From: Spisula solida
Lineage: Eukaryota > Mollusca > Bivalvia > Venerida > Mactridae
Length of the DNA stretch: 64,000 bases
Reading direction: 5' to 3'
NCBI GenBank assembly: GCA_947247005.1
Contig: OX365945.1
Span: forward strand, 36,696,551 to 36,760,550
Shown piece after piece: positions 33,840-45,455 of this stretch (within the stretch, counting starts at the first letter, position 1; each line of letters starts with the position of its first letter). Position numbers and translations under genes: made by a program. The notes beneath the pieces are model-generated. The model was not told the DNA's origin. It worked only from the letters and a program-made list of their open reading frames with translations, and did no database searches.

Positions 33840-36100
33840 CATCTTTGATGAGGGGGTATGCTGCTTTACACACGTCGGTCGGTCTGTATGTCGGTTATGA
33901 AGATCACACGGTTTCTGAGTAATACCCTACCGATCCTTGGTACTAGGATCCTCGCCCTTGACATTCTGGACCTAAGATCTTCAAATTTTATAGAACAGTA
34001 GATGAATTTCATTGGTTATGAGGTCAGTAAGTTGAAGTAATGGTCTCTGAACCTCTTAAGGTCTGATATGGATGTGTCGGTACTAGATGCTGGTGTGTAT
34101 CCGATGGGCCTTGGCTGACTGTACACGATGGTGTTGAGTATCTCACAGGGCCTGGAATATCTGCATTTAGCGGCGATTGGTAACCCTACTGATCTGGTAC
34201 ATTTGGCTGCACTGGGTGGTGATCCTAGAATAACTGTACAATGTATTAGTGAACACCCAATAGGGCATGGGATAGCTCTACACAATGATAGTGAGTACCC
34301 TCATAGGTCATAAGTACCTGTACTTTGCCGTGACGCATCTCCAATAAGGCCAGGCATGGCTGTACTAATAGGTTGTGAGTATCCCATTTGGCATTCTATA
34401 GCTGAACCCTGTGGTGGTACGTAAAATCCAGAATGCCTGTACCAGTGATAGGTAGGTACCCCACTAAGTAAAGTTTTCATTATGATAGGAGAACATATGG
34501 ATTTGATAAATAGGTAGAGAAACTGTTAACTTACTTTTTTACACCCTGTTTATACCAGGCTTTGTTAACTTTCACGCAGTATCAAACAATTTTAGTCTCT
34601 AATGCGATGAATGGCAATACCAGTCCATGTAAAGTACTCAACACGACTTTGAATAGCTGTACTTGCCAATGGTGAGTACCAAACATGACGTGTGAGTGAC
34701 TCTACTCCGATGTTGGGACCACTCCTTACGACCTGGTATGGTCGCAAATGCGGTATCTATTGGGCAGGGCCTTGTGTGTCTACCCTGTGTTGGCAAATAC
34801 CTTTAACGGTCTGTGAAGGCTGCACTTGGTTGTGATTAGCATCCTGTAGGACCAGGGACGACATAATTATGTGATGATGTGTACAAGACTTTCGCTGTTT
34901 GATGGCTTCTAGAGTATTATATCGTGGTGTATACCAAAATACAGCCTTAGATGCTCATACCCAGCGTTGGTACTACTTAGTCTGTGATGACTACCTGTAT
35001 ATACAGTGGTTAGTGATGGTTAGGAACTGGGGTTGCACGAGTATATTCCTTAGGACCCGGTTTGTCAGTACTTGGTGATGATGAGTACCACAAAAAATTG
35101 GTGCGTTTGTATTCAGAGGTATACAGCTATGCATGTTTATACTCTGTTCTGTTGGTTACCAAACAGGGGCTTATAATTAAAGACGCATTCACTGTCAAAA
35201 TTACTGCTCTATGTAGTATGTATCCGATTGACATGTGATAGCTGCAATCAGTGATGGTTACGTGTCCGGTTTGAGATGGATAAATTATTTAGTGATGAGT
35301 ATCTCATAGGCATGGAGTGGATATACTTAGTTGTTTTGAACATAAGTATCTAACCTTTCCTTCGGTGTCTTTACAATATAGTGATATGGTGTATGTAACA
35401 GATATGGTATAGGTGTATTATTAGGTATTATTGAGTACATTACGGTCTGGGATGATTATATTCTCATTTGGTAAATACCTTCTTTAGTATAGGATGTCTG
35501 TACATTACAGTGGCCGCGAGTGGCATATGTTCATGAGATGCATATTCCTTGCAGTGATGTTTACCCACATTGTGCTTCTGATACCTGTACCTTGTAATGA
35601 TGCGTACCACATAGTGTCTTTAATGTATGTACCCTGCATTGGTGTTTACCACATAGGCCCTGAGATGTCTGTAGCAGCTGGCAGTTATTTGTACCGCATA
35701 GGGTCTAAGATGCATGTACTTGGCATTGATGCTTACCACATTGGGCATATGACTTATATACTTACCAGTGATATCCTGTAGGGTATGCATGGCTGAATGA
35801 TGTTATGGTGAGTATCACATCAGGCCTGATATTTCTGCACATTGCAGCTGTGAATATAACATTGCCCAACGGGATAGTTGTATTATGTTCTGGTACGCAC
35901 GCCATTGGGTCTGCGTGAGTGTTTCTAATAGTAACAGTGTTCTAGATAGCTACGAATAGAAGATGATAATGGGTTTTCTCAAGGGTCTGGGAATCCTATA
36001 TATACTTAGGTTTATTGATACATGTAATTTGTATCATTACGTATGAGACCCCCTCTGAGTCAATGGTGTATATAAAGGATTAACGGCTGTTACGAAAACA
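33840..36100. repeat. Spacer of the inverted repeat: degenerate ~42-bp tandem repeats
   Basis: Recurrent motifs 'gtacc', 'acata/tcatagg', 'ctg(g)atg(t)ctgtac' and 'gtgatgagtacc' appear at roughly 40-45-bp intervals, clearest at 35500-35770 where units of 42 bp align. The copies are strongly diverged, indicating an old array. Frames of 60-95 codons inside it (for example 35494-35781) are repeat-derived. 33840-33920 carries a GTCGGTCGGTCTG-type stretch often seen in mollusc repeats. Confidence 0.65.
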
Positions 36101-36494
36101 GATAACTGATTGTTTTAACATTATGAGTAGTGTATACATGCGTGGACTTCATCACCTGGTCGTTTAGTCAGGTTCATGTAAAGCCAATTGCAATTTCATA
36201 CAAAGTGAGGCAAATCAAAATTGCATGTACAATAAAATGTACTGTTGACCTAAGATGACATTGATCATGTCAATAATTAAGGGAACATTCTACAAATAAT
36301 ATAAAGTCCATACTATCTATACAAATATATGATTACATCATTATAAATATATGTCAATTTTGAATGAAAACGACTAGTTCTACGAATGCAACATGCCAAC
36401 ACCCTGATACGTAAAATAGCTAGTTTAATAACGTTTTTATTTAAATAAATAACTTTAATTATAATGAAAGGAGACTATGTTCTAACCCACATAT
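36101..36494. other. AT-rich spacer sequence
   Basis: No repeat or gene recognised between the degenerate array and the right arm. Confidence 0.4.
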
Positions 36495-37628
36495 TTATTA
36501 CTTCAATAACCAAACTTTATTCAAAACCTATGCCAGAATAAGAACAATAGAGAGGAAATATCAATGTTTAGCTATTTTTCACATATTGACCTTGAAATGA
36601 CCTTGACCTCAAATTGGTCTAAGGTGTATGTCCATTTGATGAATTTAATCAAATTAATAATATCCATGCAAATATGAGTCACTACATACGTAAACAAACT
36701 AATCACATAAGGCCATAATATGCCGGGGATTTTCGTATGAATGCCATCTCGGAAAGCATAGAATGACTTTTTTTCAAAAATGATACATTTTGAATTAATC
36801 AAATGTCTCAGCATTAGAGAATATTAACTTATCAACACAACTATCATTTTAACAACCTAAATTTAATTCAAAACGCATGTTATATTAAGAAAAATAGAGA
36901 GTTTTACTTTTTTCAGCTATTTTGGTCACTTTGACCTTGAAATGACCTTGACCTTGACCTCACATTTGTCTTAGGTGTATGTCCATTTGATGCATATAAC
37001 CATATGAATAATATTAATGTAAATATAAGACACTATATACGTTAACAAAAAAATCACACCAGATCACAGAATGCCAGGGGTCTTCGTAAGATTGCCATTT
37101 CGGCCAACATGCATTTGCATAAAATGGCTGTTTTGACAATATTTTTACATTTTGAATCAAATAAATGGGCTATAATGACAGAATATGTACTAACGAACAT
37201 AACTATCTATTTTATAACCAAATTGAATTGAAAACACATGCTATACAAAGAAAAATATAGTGCAAATATTCGTTTTTAGCTATTTCTCTTACTTTGACCT
37301 TACACTGACCTTGACCTTGACCTCAAACTGGTCCGTGTTGTATGTACTTTTGATGCACATTATCAAATGAACAATATCCATGCAAATATATGGCAATACA
37401 TATATAAACAAAAACTCCACACTAGAAAATAGGTTACCGGATAGTTTCGTAAATTTCTTGGATAGCAAGAGTTGTTGCCCCTGTTAAAAAAATCTGCACC
37501 ACTTTCAGATCTGGCATCCACCTTTTTCTAAAGCCTGAATGTCTATATTATTCGAAAATACCAACAGACTTTTTCTACCAGATGGGGTAAATGAAAATTG
37601 AAATTCTCGTCACCAGCTCCTAGACTAT
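36495..37628 (-). mobile_element. Right arm of the 5.4-kb inverted repeat
   Basis: Reverse complement of 32272-33425, with TGACCT clusters at about 36582-36610, 36930-36962 and 37295-37325. The outer end 'ccagatggggtaaatgaaaa' (37580-37599) mirrors 32309 exactly; outside it only 'agctcctagacta' (37616-37628) still resembles the left end. Short insertions and substitutions relative to the left arm become frequent toward 36500. Confidence 0.9.
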
Positions 37629-38589
37629 GCAGTTAGTCCACTGTCAACCGCTAAGTGTTACCAGTGCGCTACTTAGCCAGCCGCTGACAAATATCCCACA
37701 AGAATCTGATGATTTTGAATACGCCTTACACGAGATTCGAACCGAAGCTTTTCATTTTGGTTTGGCACAGTTAACCGAATGTGAAAGTGTGAACTATCAC
37801 TGGGTTTATCGGGTACAACGTATTTCAAACCCTCCTCCCGTGTGACTGGAATAAATACAGACAAACTATGTAACATCAAATCATTTCACATCAATTTGTT
37901 TGCCACAAAGTATTCAGACATCACTCGAACATTTTGTCGAAAAGGTGACTTAAGGTCAGACTTGAGTTTAAAGTAATTAAAAGTGTTATACAAACATACT
38001 GAGTATATGTTTATACGATATAGATTGTATCAGGACTACACAAGCTTGTGATGCTGGTTTCACAACCAAGGCGCAAATTTATCACAACACCAGTGATCCG
38101 CATACATGCCATTCAATCTACATACACAGTAGCCGGGTCCCTGTGTTGTCACTAGATGAACTCACTTAAAGGAACTAAAGCATACAAACACATTATAAAC
38201 GTACAAACAATACCCTTTGATGTATGTAAACATTTCCTTACCAAGTATGTACATACATGTATTTAATGATTTCGTGTCTTGGGCCATGTTGTGCAACCTT
38301 TTGCTTTAAGACATAAACAACCGTTCACTAAAGTCACCTTAAGACTGTGTGACTTTTTCAACTATACAAAACACGGCGATAGGAGGTAGTTGGTGTTTGC
38401 AGACAAAATGATGATGAAATCTTAACTCACTGCCAAACAGGTTTAATGTTGAACTAACACAACCATTTTCTTCTCTATGTTATTTTATTAAGTCTCGATC
38501 GTAATTTATTTTAGTTTTAAGGTATTTCAGCAACGTTTCCACAGCAAACGTCACTCGTTCACACGTGCATTGGTAATACTACATGTTAA
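37629..38589. other. Intergenic DNA, possible SINE relic at its left
   Basis: On the minus strand 37640-37760 contains 'ggttcgaatctcg' and 'tagcgcactggtaac', reminiscent of tRNA B and A boxes but in the wrong order for a single head. A 72-codon plus frame (37627-37845) overlaps it and is not called. The rest shows nothing recognisable. Confidence 0.35.
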
Positions 38590-38690
38590 GCTCGCCGGAG
38601 ATAACTCTAGCCTTATCTATAAACAAACATTGATAATATAAATACTGTTCGGTCGACTGACCGCTAGTTATCAGCGTGCATTAAACTCGT
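38590..38690 (+). repeat. Shared left-flank module of minisatellite (copy 2)
   Basis: Same block as 7262-7370: 'ctctagccttatctataaa', 'cggtcgactgaccgc', 'gttatcag', in the same order, directly upstream of the 54-bp array. Confidence 0.75.
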
Positions 38691-38724
38691 ATATACATTA
38701 AAGGGGGTATTAATATCTTTCAAC

Positions 38725-40065
38725 TACATCACCAGCTAGGAGAAACTGTTCGGCCATTACCAGTGACGCGACATCAACTACACCACCAGCTAGGAGAAAC
38801 TGTTCGGCCTTTACCAGTGACGTGACATCAACTATATCACCAGCTAGGAGAAACTGTTCGGCCAGTACCAGTGACGTGACATCAACTACATCACCAGCTA
38901 GGAGAAACTGTTCGGCCATTACCAGTGACGTGACATCAACTACATCACCAGCTAGGAGAAACTGTTCGACCATTACCAGTGTTGCGACATCAACTACATC
39001 ACCAGCTAGGAGAAACTGTTCGGCCATTACCAGTGACGTGACATCAACTACATCACCAGCTAGGAGAAACTGTTCGACCATTACCAGTGACGTGACATCA
39101 ACTACATCACCAGCTAGGAGAAACTGTTCGGCCATTACCAGTGAAGCGACATCAACTACATCACCAGCTAGGAGAAACTGTTCGGTCATTACCAGTGATG
39201 TGACATCAACTACATCACCAGCTAGGAGAAGCTGTTCGTCCATTACCAGTGACGTGACATCAACTACATCACCAGCTAGGAGAAACTGTTCGGCCATTAC
39301 CAGTGACGTGACATCAACTACATCACCAGCTAGGAGAAACTGTTCGACAATTACCAGTGAAGCGACATCAACTACATCACCAGCTAGGAGAAACTGTTCG
39401 GCCATTACCAGTGACGTGACATCAACTACATCACCAGCTAGGAGAAACTGTTCGGCCATTACCAGTGACGCGACATCAACTACATCACCAGCTAGGAGAA
39501 ACTGTTCGGCCATTACCAGTGACGCGACATCAACTACATCACCAGCTAGGAGAAACTGTTCGGCCATTACCAGTGACGCGACATCAACTACATCACCAGC
39601 TAGGAGAAACTGTTCGGCCATTACCAGTGATGCGACATCAACTACATCACCAGCTAGGAGAAACTGTTCGACCATTACCAGTGACGTGACATCAACTACA
39701 TCACCAGCTAGGAGATACTGTTCGGCCATTACCAGTGACGTGACATCAACTACATCACCAGCTAGGAGAAACTGTTCGGCTATTACCAGTGACGCGACAT
39801 CAACTACATCACCAGCTAGGAGGAACTGTTCGACCATTACCAGTGACGCGACATCAACTACATCACCAGCTAGGAGAAACTGTTCGGTCATTACCAGTGA
39901 CGCGACATCAACTACATCACCAGCTAGGAAAACTGTTTGACCATTACCAGTGATGCGACATCAACTACATCACCAGCTAGGAGAAACTGTTCGGCCATTA
40001 CCAGTGACGCGACATCAACTACATCACTAGCTAGGGGAAACTGTTCGGTCATTACCAGTGAACTT
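38725..40065. repeat. 54-bp minisatellite open on both strands
   Basis: About 25 copies of a 54-bp unit containing 'caccagctaggagaaactg' and 'ccattaccagtgacg'. It gives a 393-codon reverse frame and a 372-codon forward frame (Ser/Thr-rich, 18-residue period). The forward frame breaks at about 39929, where a copy lacks three bases with a neighbouring change, and resumes at 39937. Differences between copies are mostly transitions, often at CpG (gacgtg/gacgcg, tcggcc/tcgacc), and hit first and second codon positions of either frame. That argues for non-coding DNA, although a mucin-like exon is not excluded. Confidence 0.93.
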
Positions 40066-41150
40066 CTACGCTCGGCAGAAGAACTCAAGTTCGTCAAAAG
40101 TGCTGGAGTGACAGTGTGAGGCGAACGAGAAGAATCATATACCGCTATTCATTATTATTATTTGTGTTTATTATTGTTAATGTATAAAAGTTGTCGTCAC
40201 CAATATGACCAGCAAGTATCGTATGTATGCTTACAATAAAAAGTATACTCTATAGTGATGTAACACATTTCGTAATAAAATAACTGTAAGAATAATTTCA
40301 TTTACAAGGCATGTAACAAATTGATTATGTCACGTGGCATCGATATATTACATGTATACAAAATGCACGCAGAACTCTTGGCAGTTAATTGGATATTGCA
40401 TGACCAATGTTATTATACGATACAAATGAAGTTATGAGAGTATTATGCGTTAGTGTACAATAACAAGAATGTTTTAAACATTTATTGCTGCTGCTATGAC
40501 ATTTTATGACGTCATTACTGTACTTGAATATAGAATACTATGGTTTTATCGGAAGTATAGCCTAATTTTCTGTCTGCGAGTGACAGAAATTGGGTACAGC
40601 ACGGTTTTTATGATGTAAGTTTCTTATATTGTTGACCCGAAGTACGTTTGCGTTTCTATGACGAAAGTTCTACCATGACGTATTCCACAACAAAATCGAA
40701 TAAAACCATGTCATATTTGTCAAATTATTACGTGTAAGTAGTCGTATGTCATCAGCGTAATCGAAAGGTGATTGTGAAATATTGCCACTGAAATGTTCTA
40801 TACGGCAACAACTAAGCAGTGATCCATAGACAAAGAAAACTTAAGTAAATGCGTTTTTGGCATTGGACGACGTATGCCCCATTGTCATAGCTGTAATAAC
40901 TCTATCTCGGCCTATCCGAATTGCAGACGGCCATACACTCACAATTACCACTTGTATGCGCAATAAAAGTATACTCCAGTCAAAATGGGCCAAAAATGAG
41001 CCAAACCCAAAACAAATAGCAACAGAAACAAATTCACCACCAATGTCAAGTTTAAACCTTGGCAGACCTTAGAAAAAAAGTCCTAAAAATTTGATGAGGG
41101 GAAAGGGAAAATCCAATATGGCGTCCAAGATGGCCGCCATAAATTGATGA
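40066..41150. other. Intergenic DNA
   Basis: No gene supported. At 41113-41142 'atggcgtccaagatggccgc' is a short motif seen in dispersed repeats of several invertebrates; here it precedes the diverged ~360-bp units. Confidence 0.4.
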
Positions 41151-41159
41151 AGCACTGAA

Positions 41160-42160
41160 AATCAAATTTCTAACGAGGTAGTTTCATATATAGATATAGT
41201 AACAAATATTTGCATTGAAAGTGTACATGAAGAAGTGTGCTTAAAATTTGGTGGCAACAATGACCAATTTAAGGCCAAAGTCAACGTCATTTCAAGGTAA
41301 AAATACCAAAAACATGTGGACAAATTATTTTTCTTTTCCACTTTCCTTGAAATAATATATATTTTATTTGGCTATTGGGGTGAGAAACCAGTTGGCAAGT
41401 GTTTATTTCATTATTATAAGTAATGTTTTTAATTCAGAATATTGAAATGTTTTTTTAAAGAGCCAGTTTTATTCCAGTACTAGTATGTGATGTCCTAGTG
41501 GACCTTCTTAAATTGATGCTTTAATCATGCTACTTATTTTCATCAGTTATGACTTTAGAATTATCAACGGTATAACTAAAAGTTTATATAAATACAATTT
41601 ATTTAATAACGTACTTCAAATTGAAATAATAATGAAGGTCAAGGTCATTGTCATGAGAAGGTCAAACTACAAAACACTACCTGAACATTTTGTAACTTTC
41701 TCACATTTTTTCGTAATATAAATTATGCTGTACGTACACTTTTCCTGCAGCTGTTGTAAGTTTAAGTTGTTAAAACCAATCATATTTTAACTTAACTGCA
41801 TGTATGTTAAATTTTGAGAAATGAAAACAACATTATTTAATCAAATGGTTATCTATATAGCTACTATCCTTACGGGGCCTCCCCTTTTTTGTCTGAGATA
41901 CGGTGATGTTGTAATGTGACACAAAATATGTAATACATTGTATTCCCTCGTTTTGATATGTTGTTATATGTAAATAGTGTACCTGGTTCCTGCAAAACTT
42001 ACTAATTAAGGGTCAAGGTCGTTCAATGTCAAAATACGAAATAACCAAAAATTAAATTTCCACATAGTATTTTAAACCTATTTTTATTGGTTAAATAAAT
42101 TTGCTGTGTTGCTTAGAGTAAATTTATATTTAGTACATGTATGTGTTTGTTAGCATGTTT
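41160..42160 (+). repeat. Three diverged ~360-bp units related to the 32-37 kb arms
   Basis: 'aaggccaaagtcaacgtca' at 41274, 'gaaggtcaaggtcattgtca' at 41635 and 'agggtcaaggtcgttcaatg' at 42008 are spaced about 362 and 374 bp apart. This is the same period and the same AGGTCA-type core as in the inverted-repeat arms. Surrounding sequence matches only weakly, so these are old relatives. Confidence 0.6.
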
Positions 42161-42194
42161 TTGACATAAGTAAGTATTAAGCATAGTACTTATT

Positions 42195-42290
42195 CTAACG
42201 ATTTGGTCTGTCGCGACCTGGGATCAAGACCGAGACCTCTCACAAGTTCAAAGTTGACGCCTACCATTAAGCTATCGATGTGTACATGAC
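42195..42290 (-). mobile_element. tRNA-derived SINE head
   Basis: On the minus strand: A-box-like 'tagcttaatggtaggcgtc' and B-box-like 'ggtcttgatcccagg', followed by 'gcgacagaccaaa', similar to the 'gcgtcataccaaa' that follows the 11.9-kb head. Degenerate and without body. Confidence 0.5.
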
Positions 42291-42299
42291 TTCTCTACT

Positions 42300-42360
42300 C
42301 TCATACCCTCGTCACCCTCGTCACCCTCGGCATCCTCGTCACCCTCGTCACCCTCCCCCC
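42300..42360. repeat. 9-bp microsatellite (caccctcgt)
   Basis: About six imperfect copies of 'caccctcgt' and a run of C at 42354-42361. It follows 'cttctctactctcataccc', a piece also present in the 11.9-kb SINE body (12020), so it may be the expanded tail of a SINE copy. Confidence 0.85.
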
Positions 42361-42361
42361 C

Positions 42362-42969
42362 GGCGATGGATGTCACCATGTATGGGATGTCGATAGTCCA
42401 ATCGTAGAAATTGTTTCACAGTCGAAAGAGAATAAATTTGTATAATATAAACTTAATCACATACTTTTATACACGATGTATTTTTATATTATTGTATGTT
42501 TATCGTGTGGGAAAAGGTGGGGTTACTTTCTTTATTCTAATAATTAGCTTACAATTACATCATACATGATTAGAGATTAAGAAAATTGCAAATCTTTGAT
42601 TGGTGAAGTGAAACGATCTACTTGAGTAACAGTACGCGATGTTTTCATGAGAAAATAGTAAGTTAACTTGAAACATTATCATTTTATTACTTAATTTGTT
42701 AATGACATCATAATATACCGGGTCACCCTTTCTTTGTAGTATTTGATAAACAAAACATCAAAGTAAACACGGATAAATAACTTCATATGAATGTTCGTTA
42801 ATTTAGTTCCGTCAATAGGTGATTATATGGTTACATTTGAACAAACATCAAACCACATCAGTAGCAAGACATCGTCTGCTCTACTGACCTATAACTTTAA
42901 ATGGCAAATATAAAACGGTTATAGCAGTTCGAATTTTTGAGTGAATGAAACGAGTCATAAAACCCATAA
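42362..42969. other. Intergenic DNA
   Basis: Nothing recognised. Confidence 0.4.
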
Positions 42970-43084
42970 GCATTTGGTTTCAATTTGCCGTAAATTAATT
43001 ATTTGTTCTAGTCACTGATGGGCCCGGGTGCTTCAGAGTGTCCTAGGACAAATCATTAATTTACGGCGAGTTTAAACCAAATGC
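42970..43084. mobile_element. 41-bp inverted repeat (hairpin element)
   Basis: Left arm 42970-43010 begins 'gcatttggtttcaatttgcc'; right arm 43044-43084 is its reverse complement with about five mismatches, separated by 33 bp that include 'tgggcccgggtg'. MITE-like; no target duplication recognised. Confidence 0.65.
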
Positions 43085-43094
43085 CTACGATAAA

Positions 43095-43240
43095 ACCACC
43101 ATCGGTTAAACACGCACTTTGATCACAACACATTGTGTCGTGTTTGCCAGCATGATGGATTGAGTATGTGCTTTGATCACACCGCCTTTTGTCCTGTTGG
43201 CCTGCATGATAAATTCGACATACAATGCATGTAAGATGGA
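43095..43240. repeat. Two-copy ~64-bp degenerate repeat
   Basis: 'gcactttgatcacaacac' with 'gccagcatgatggattga' is followed by 'gtgctttgatcacaccgc' with 'gcctgcatgataaattcg'. The overlapping reverse frames (43056-43345) owe their structure to it. Confidence 0.65.
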
Positions 43241-43879
43241 TTGATAGTAGTGATCGGTGAACATCGAATGGCGTGACATACATCTAATACTACTGATCAA
43301 TTCAATCATCGATACATTGTCTAGTTTCCAGAACCACCCCTTCAATCAGTCACAAATCTCTTTTTTTATTCAAGTTTATTGAAGGCATAGAATACATTTA
43401 GTGTCCTGCCATTTCGCTTATAGAGCAATCGTCGAGCTAACTTGTGATTCAAATAACCTTATGATGGCGGTTGGTAACTTATTCATTAATATTGTATATT
43501 CTTTATCACTTTTCAATGTACCGTCAGACGTGTAGGGCATTTTATAACGTAAGAAGTTTTTCGTCAAATCTATTTGCATAGGTACAATTTAAACGTTTCC
43601 GTTAGTAATATTGGTCCAGGGTTTTGATTCGAATGCCGTGTGTATGAGCCATGCACTATGCTAAACTGAACCAAACGCTTGGTAATCCGGTAATTAGGCC
43701 TGAGTTCTGGTTAGTCGAAATCGAATATCTTAATACTGGTTTCACAATTAATAGTGAATAGTTACATGTATTAACATTGAAAACAAGAGAGTAATTCATA
43801 AGTAACATTTTGGAAATAACAATGTGGGAATTACTGGAAGAAACATTCACTGTACCTTTATAACCTGGTTCATATAACA

Positions 43880-43945
43880 GTGGGGAGTCGGTGATCGAGG
43901 GGAGAGAACCCTGCTCTTGGTCCCGGAGGTCGTGGGTTTTATAAG
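43880..43945 (+). mobile_element. tRNA-like SINE head, truncated
   Basis: 'cggtgatcgaggggagagaa' occupies the D-arm position, 'ccctgctcttggtcccggag' the anticodon-arm position, and 'gtcgtgggttttat' a broken T-arm. Ends abruptly. Confidence 0.45.
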
Positions 43946-44011
43946 CAAGTTATCAACCGATTACTGGTGTGGTGTGAATGTAATTACATTGATACTGGTT
44001 GTTACTGTATT

Positions 44012-44095
44012 GGGGGTGCGATAGCCGAGTGGTCTACTTCACAATGACAGGCGATGGAACCGTGGAGTACAGGCTCGAGTCCCAATCTGGATGCA
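44012..44095 (+). mobile_element. tRNA-like SINE head (Ser/Leu type)
   Basis: 'gcgatagccgagtggtctac' contains a good A box; 'ggctcgagtcccaatctgg' contains a B-box-like element about 55 bp downstream, with a long variable region as in Ser/Leu tRNAs. The acceptor ends do not pair, so this is not a functional tRNA gene. Confidence 0.5.
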
Positions 44096-44489
44096 AACTA
44101 TTATGAGAGGTTGAATCTTAACTTAGGACTTACAACTACATGTCGTGAGTAAACCAAGACGTTGCCACATATTAATGTTGAATAAATACATGTAAGCTTA
44201 AACTGGTAAATACGTTTTATATTCACAGCAAGTATCTCACGTATAATGTGTACAGTGGGCACTTAACATTGTGGTGCATAAATTACCGTATCCAGTGGAC
44301 ATGTTGACTATGTTAGGGAACAACACTGAAGTAAGGTTCATGAATTTTAAGAAGCTGAACAGTTTGTGCTTATGAATACATTGTCCCATATTGCAACTTA
44401 CACTGTCTGTAAACATCGATACTTACCATCAATGCAAACGAGACTTTTATATATACACGTTTTTTGAAAAGGGCAATAAATTTAATTCT

Positions 44490-44570
44490 CTACAGTGGTA
44501 GAGTGTCCACTTCAAGTGCGGGAGGTCACGGGTTCAATCATGAGCATACCTTTAAAGAAGGTTAGGATAT
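44490..44570 (+). mobile_element. tRNA-derived SINE (same family as 11.88 kb)
   Basis: 'gtggtagagtgtccacttca' and 'agtgcgggaggtcacggg' followed by 'ttcaatcatgagcatacc' align with the 11.88-kb head, including the anticodon-like loop 'ttcaagt'. The body after 44570 is not recognisable. Confidence 0.65.
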
Positions 44571-44887
44571 AATTGTTTTATACAAAGGAGCTTATACCAA
44601 ATTCCACCGACGAAATAATGACAACAATCAACAAGAAAGTCGTGCATTCACAAATTTATCTTATCAGATATAGTCTGAATTAGCCAATATTCGGTATTTG
44701 AACTAACATATGAAAAATATAGAAACAAGCTATGCTTCTTTTCTTTTTCTGTGAATATAGTTCACACCGTTTGTACCAAACAACAATACAACAGGACAAG
44801 ATAAGGTCAAACATTAGCATACATAATATTTTTGTAAAACAATAATGTACGAGATAGCGCCAGGAGGCTGCTCACTTTACAACGTTA

Positions 44888-45455
44888 GGGTAAGAATATG
44901 TCTCCTATCTATACCACGATACTGTGAGAATATGTTTCCTATCTATACACCACGGTAGTGTGAGAATAAGTATCTTATCTATACCATGATAGTGTGAGAA
45001 TATGTCTCCTATCTATATCACGTTAGTGTGAGAATATGTTTCCTATCTATACCACGATACTGTGAGAATATGTCTCCTATCTATACCACGATAGTGTGAG
45101 AATATGTCTCCTATCTATACCACGATATTGTGAGAATATGTCTCCTATCTATATCACGTTAGTGTGAGAATATGTCTCCTATATATACCACGATAGCATG
45201 AGAATATGTATCCTAACTATACCACGATATTGTGAGAATATGTCGCCTATCTATACCACGATAGTGTGAGAAAATAACTTCTATCTATACCACGATATTG
45301 TGAGAATATAACTCCTATCTATACCACGATAGTGTGAGAATATGTCTTCTATCTATACCACGATAGTGTGAGAATATGTCTCCTATCTATACCACGATAT
45401 TGTGAGAATATAACTCCTATCTATACCACAATAGTGTGAGAATATGTTTCCTAAA
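44888..45455. repeat. 34-bp minisatellite
   Basis: About 17 copies of a 34-bp unit with 'gagaatatgtctcctatc' and 'tataccacgatag'. Variants (cgttag, cgatattg, aactcc) recur in pairs, indicating duplication of multi-unit blocks. Confidence 0.94.

Noticed and set aside
33659..35781. Several 60-95-codon ORFs between the inverted arms as a candidate transposase
   Set aside because: They lie in degenerate ~42-bp repeats, lack catalytic motifs and cannot be joined into a plausible protein.
44012..44095. tRNA-Ser/Leu-like gene
   Set aside because: Acceptor stem not complementary and anticodon arm poor; better explained as a SINE head.
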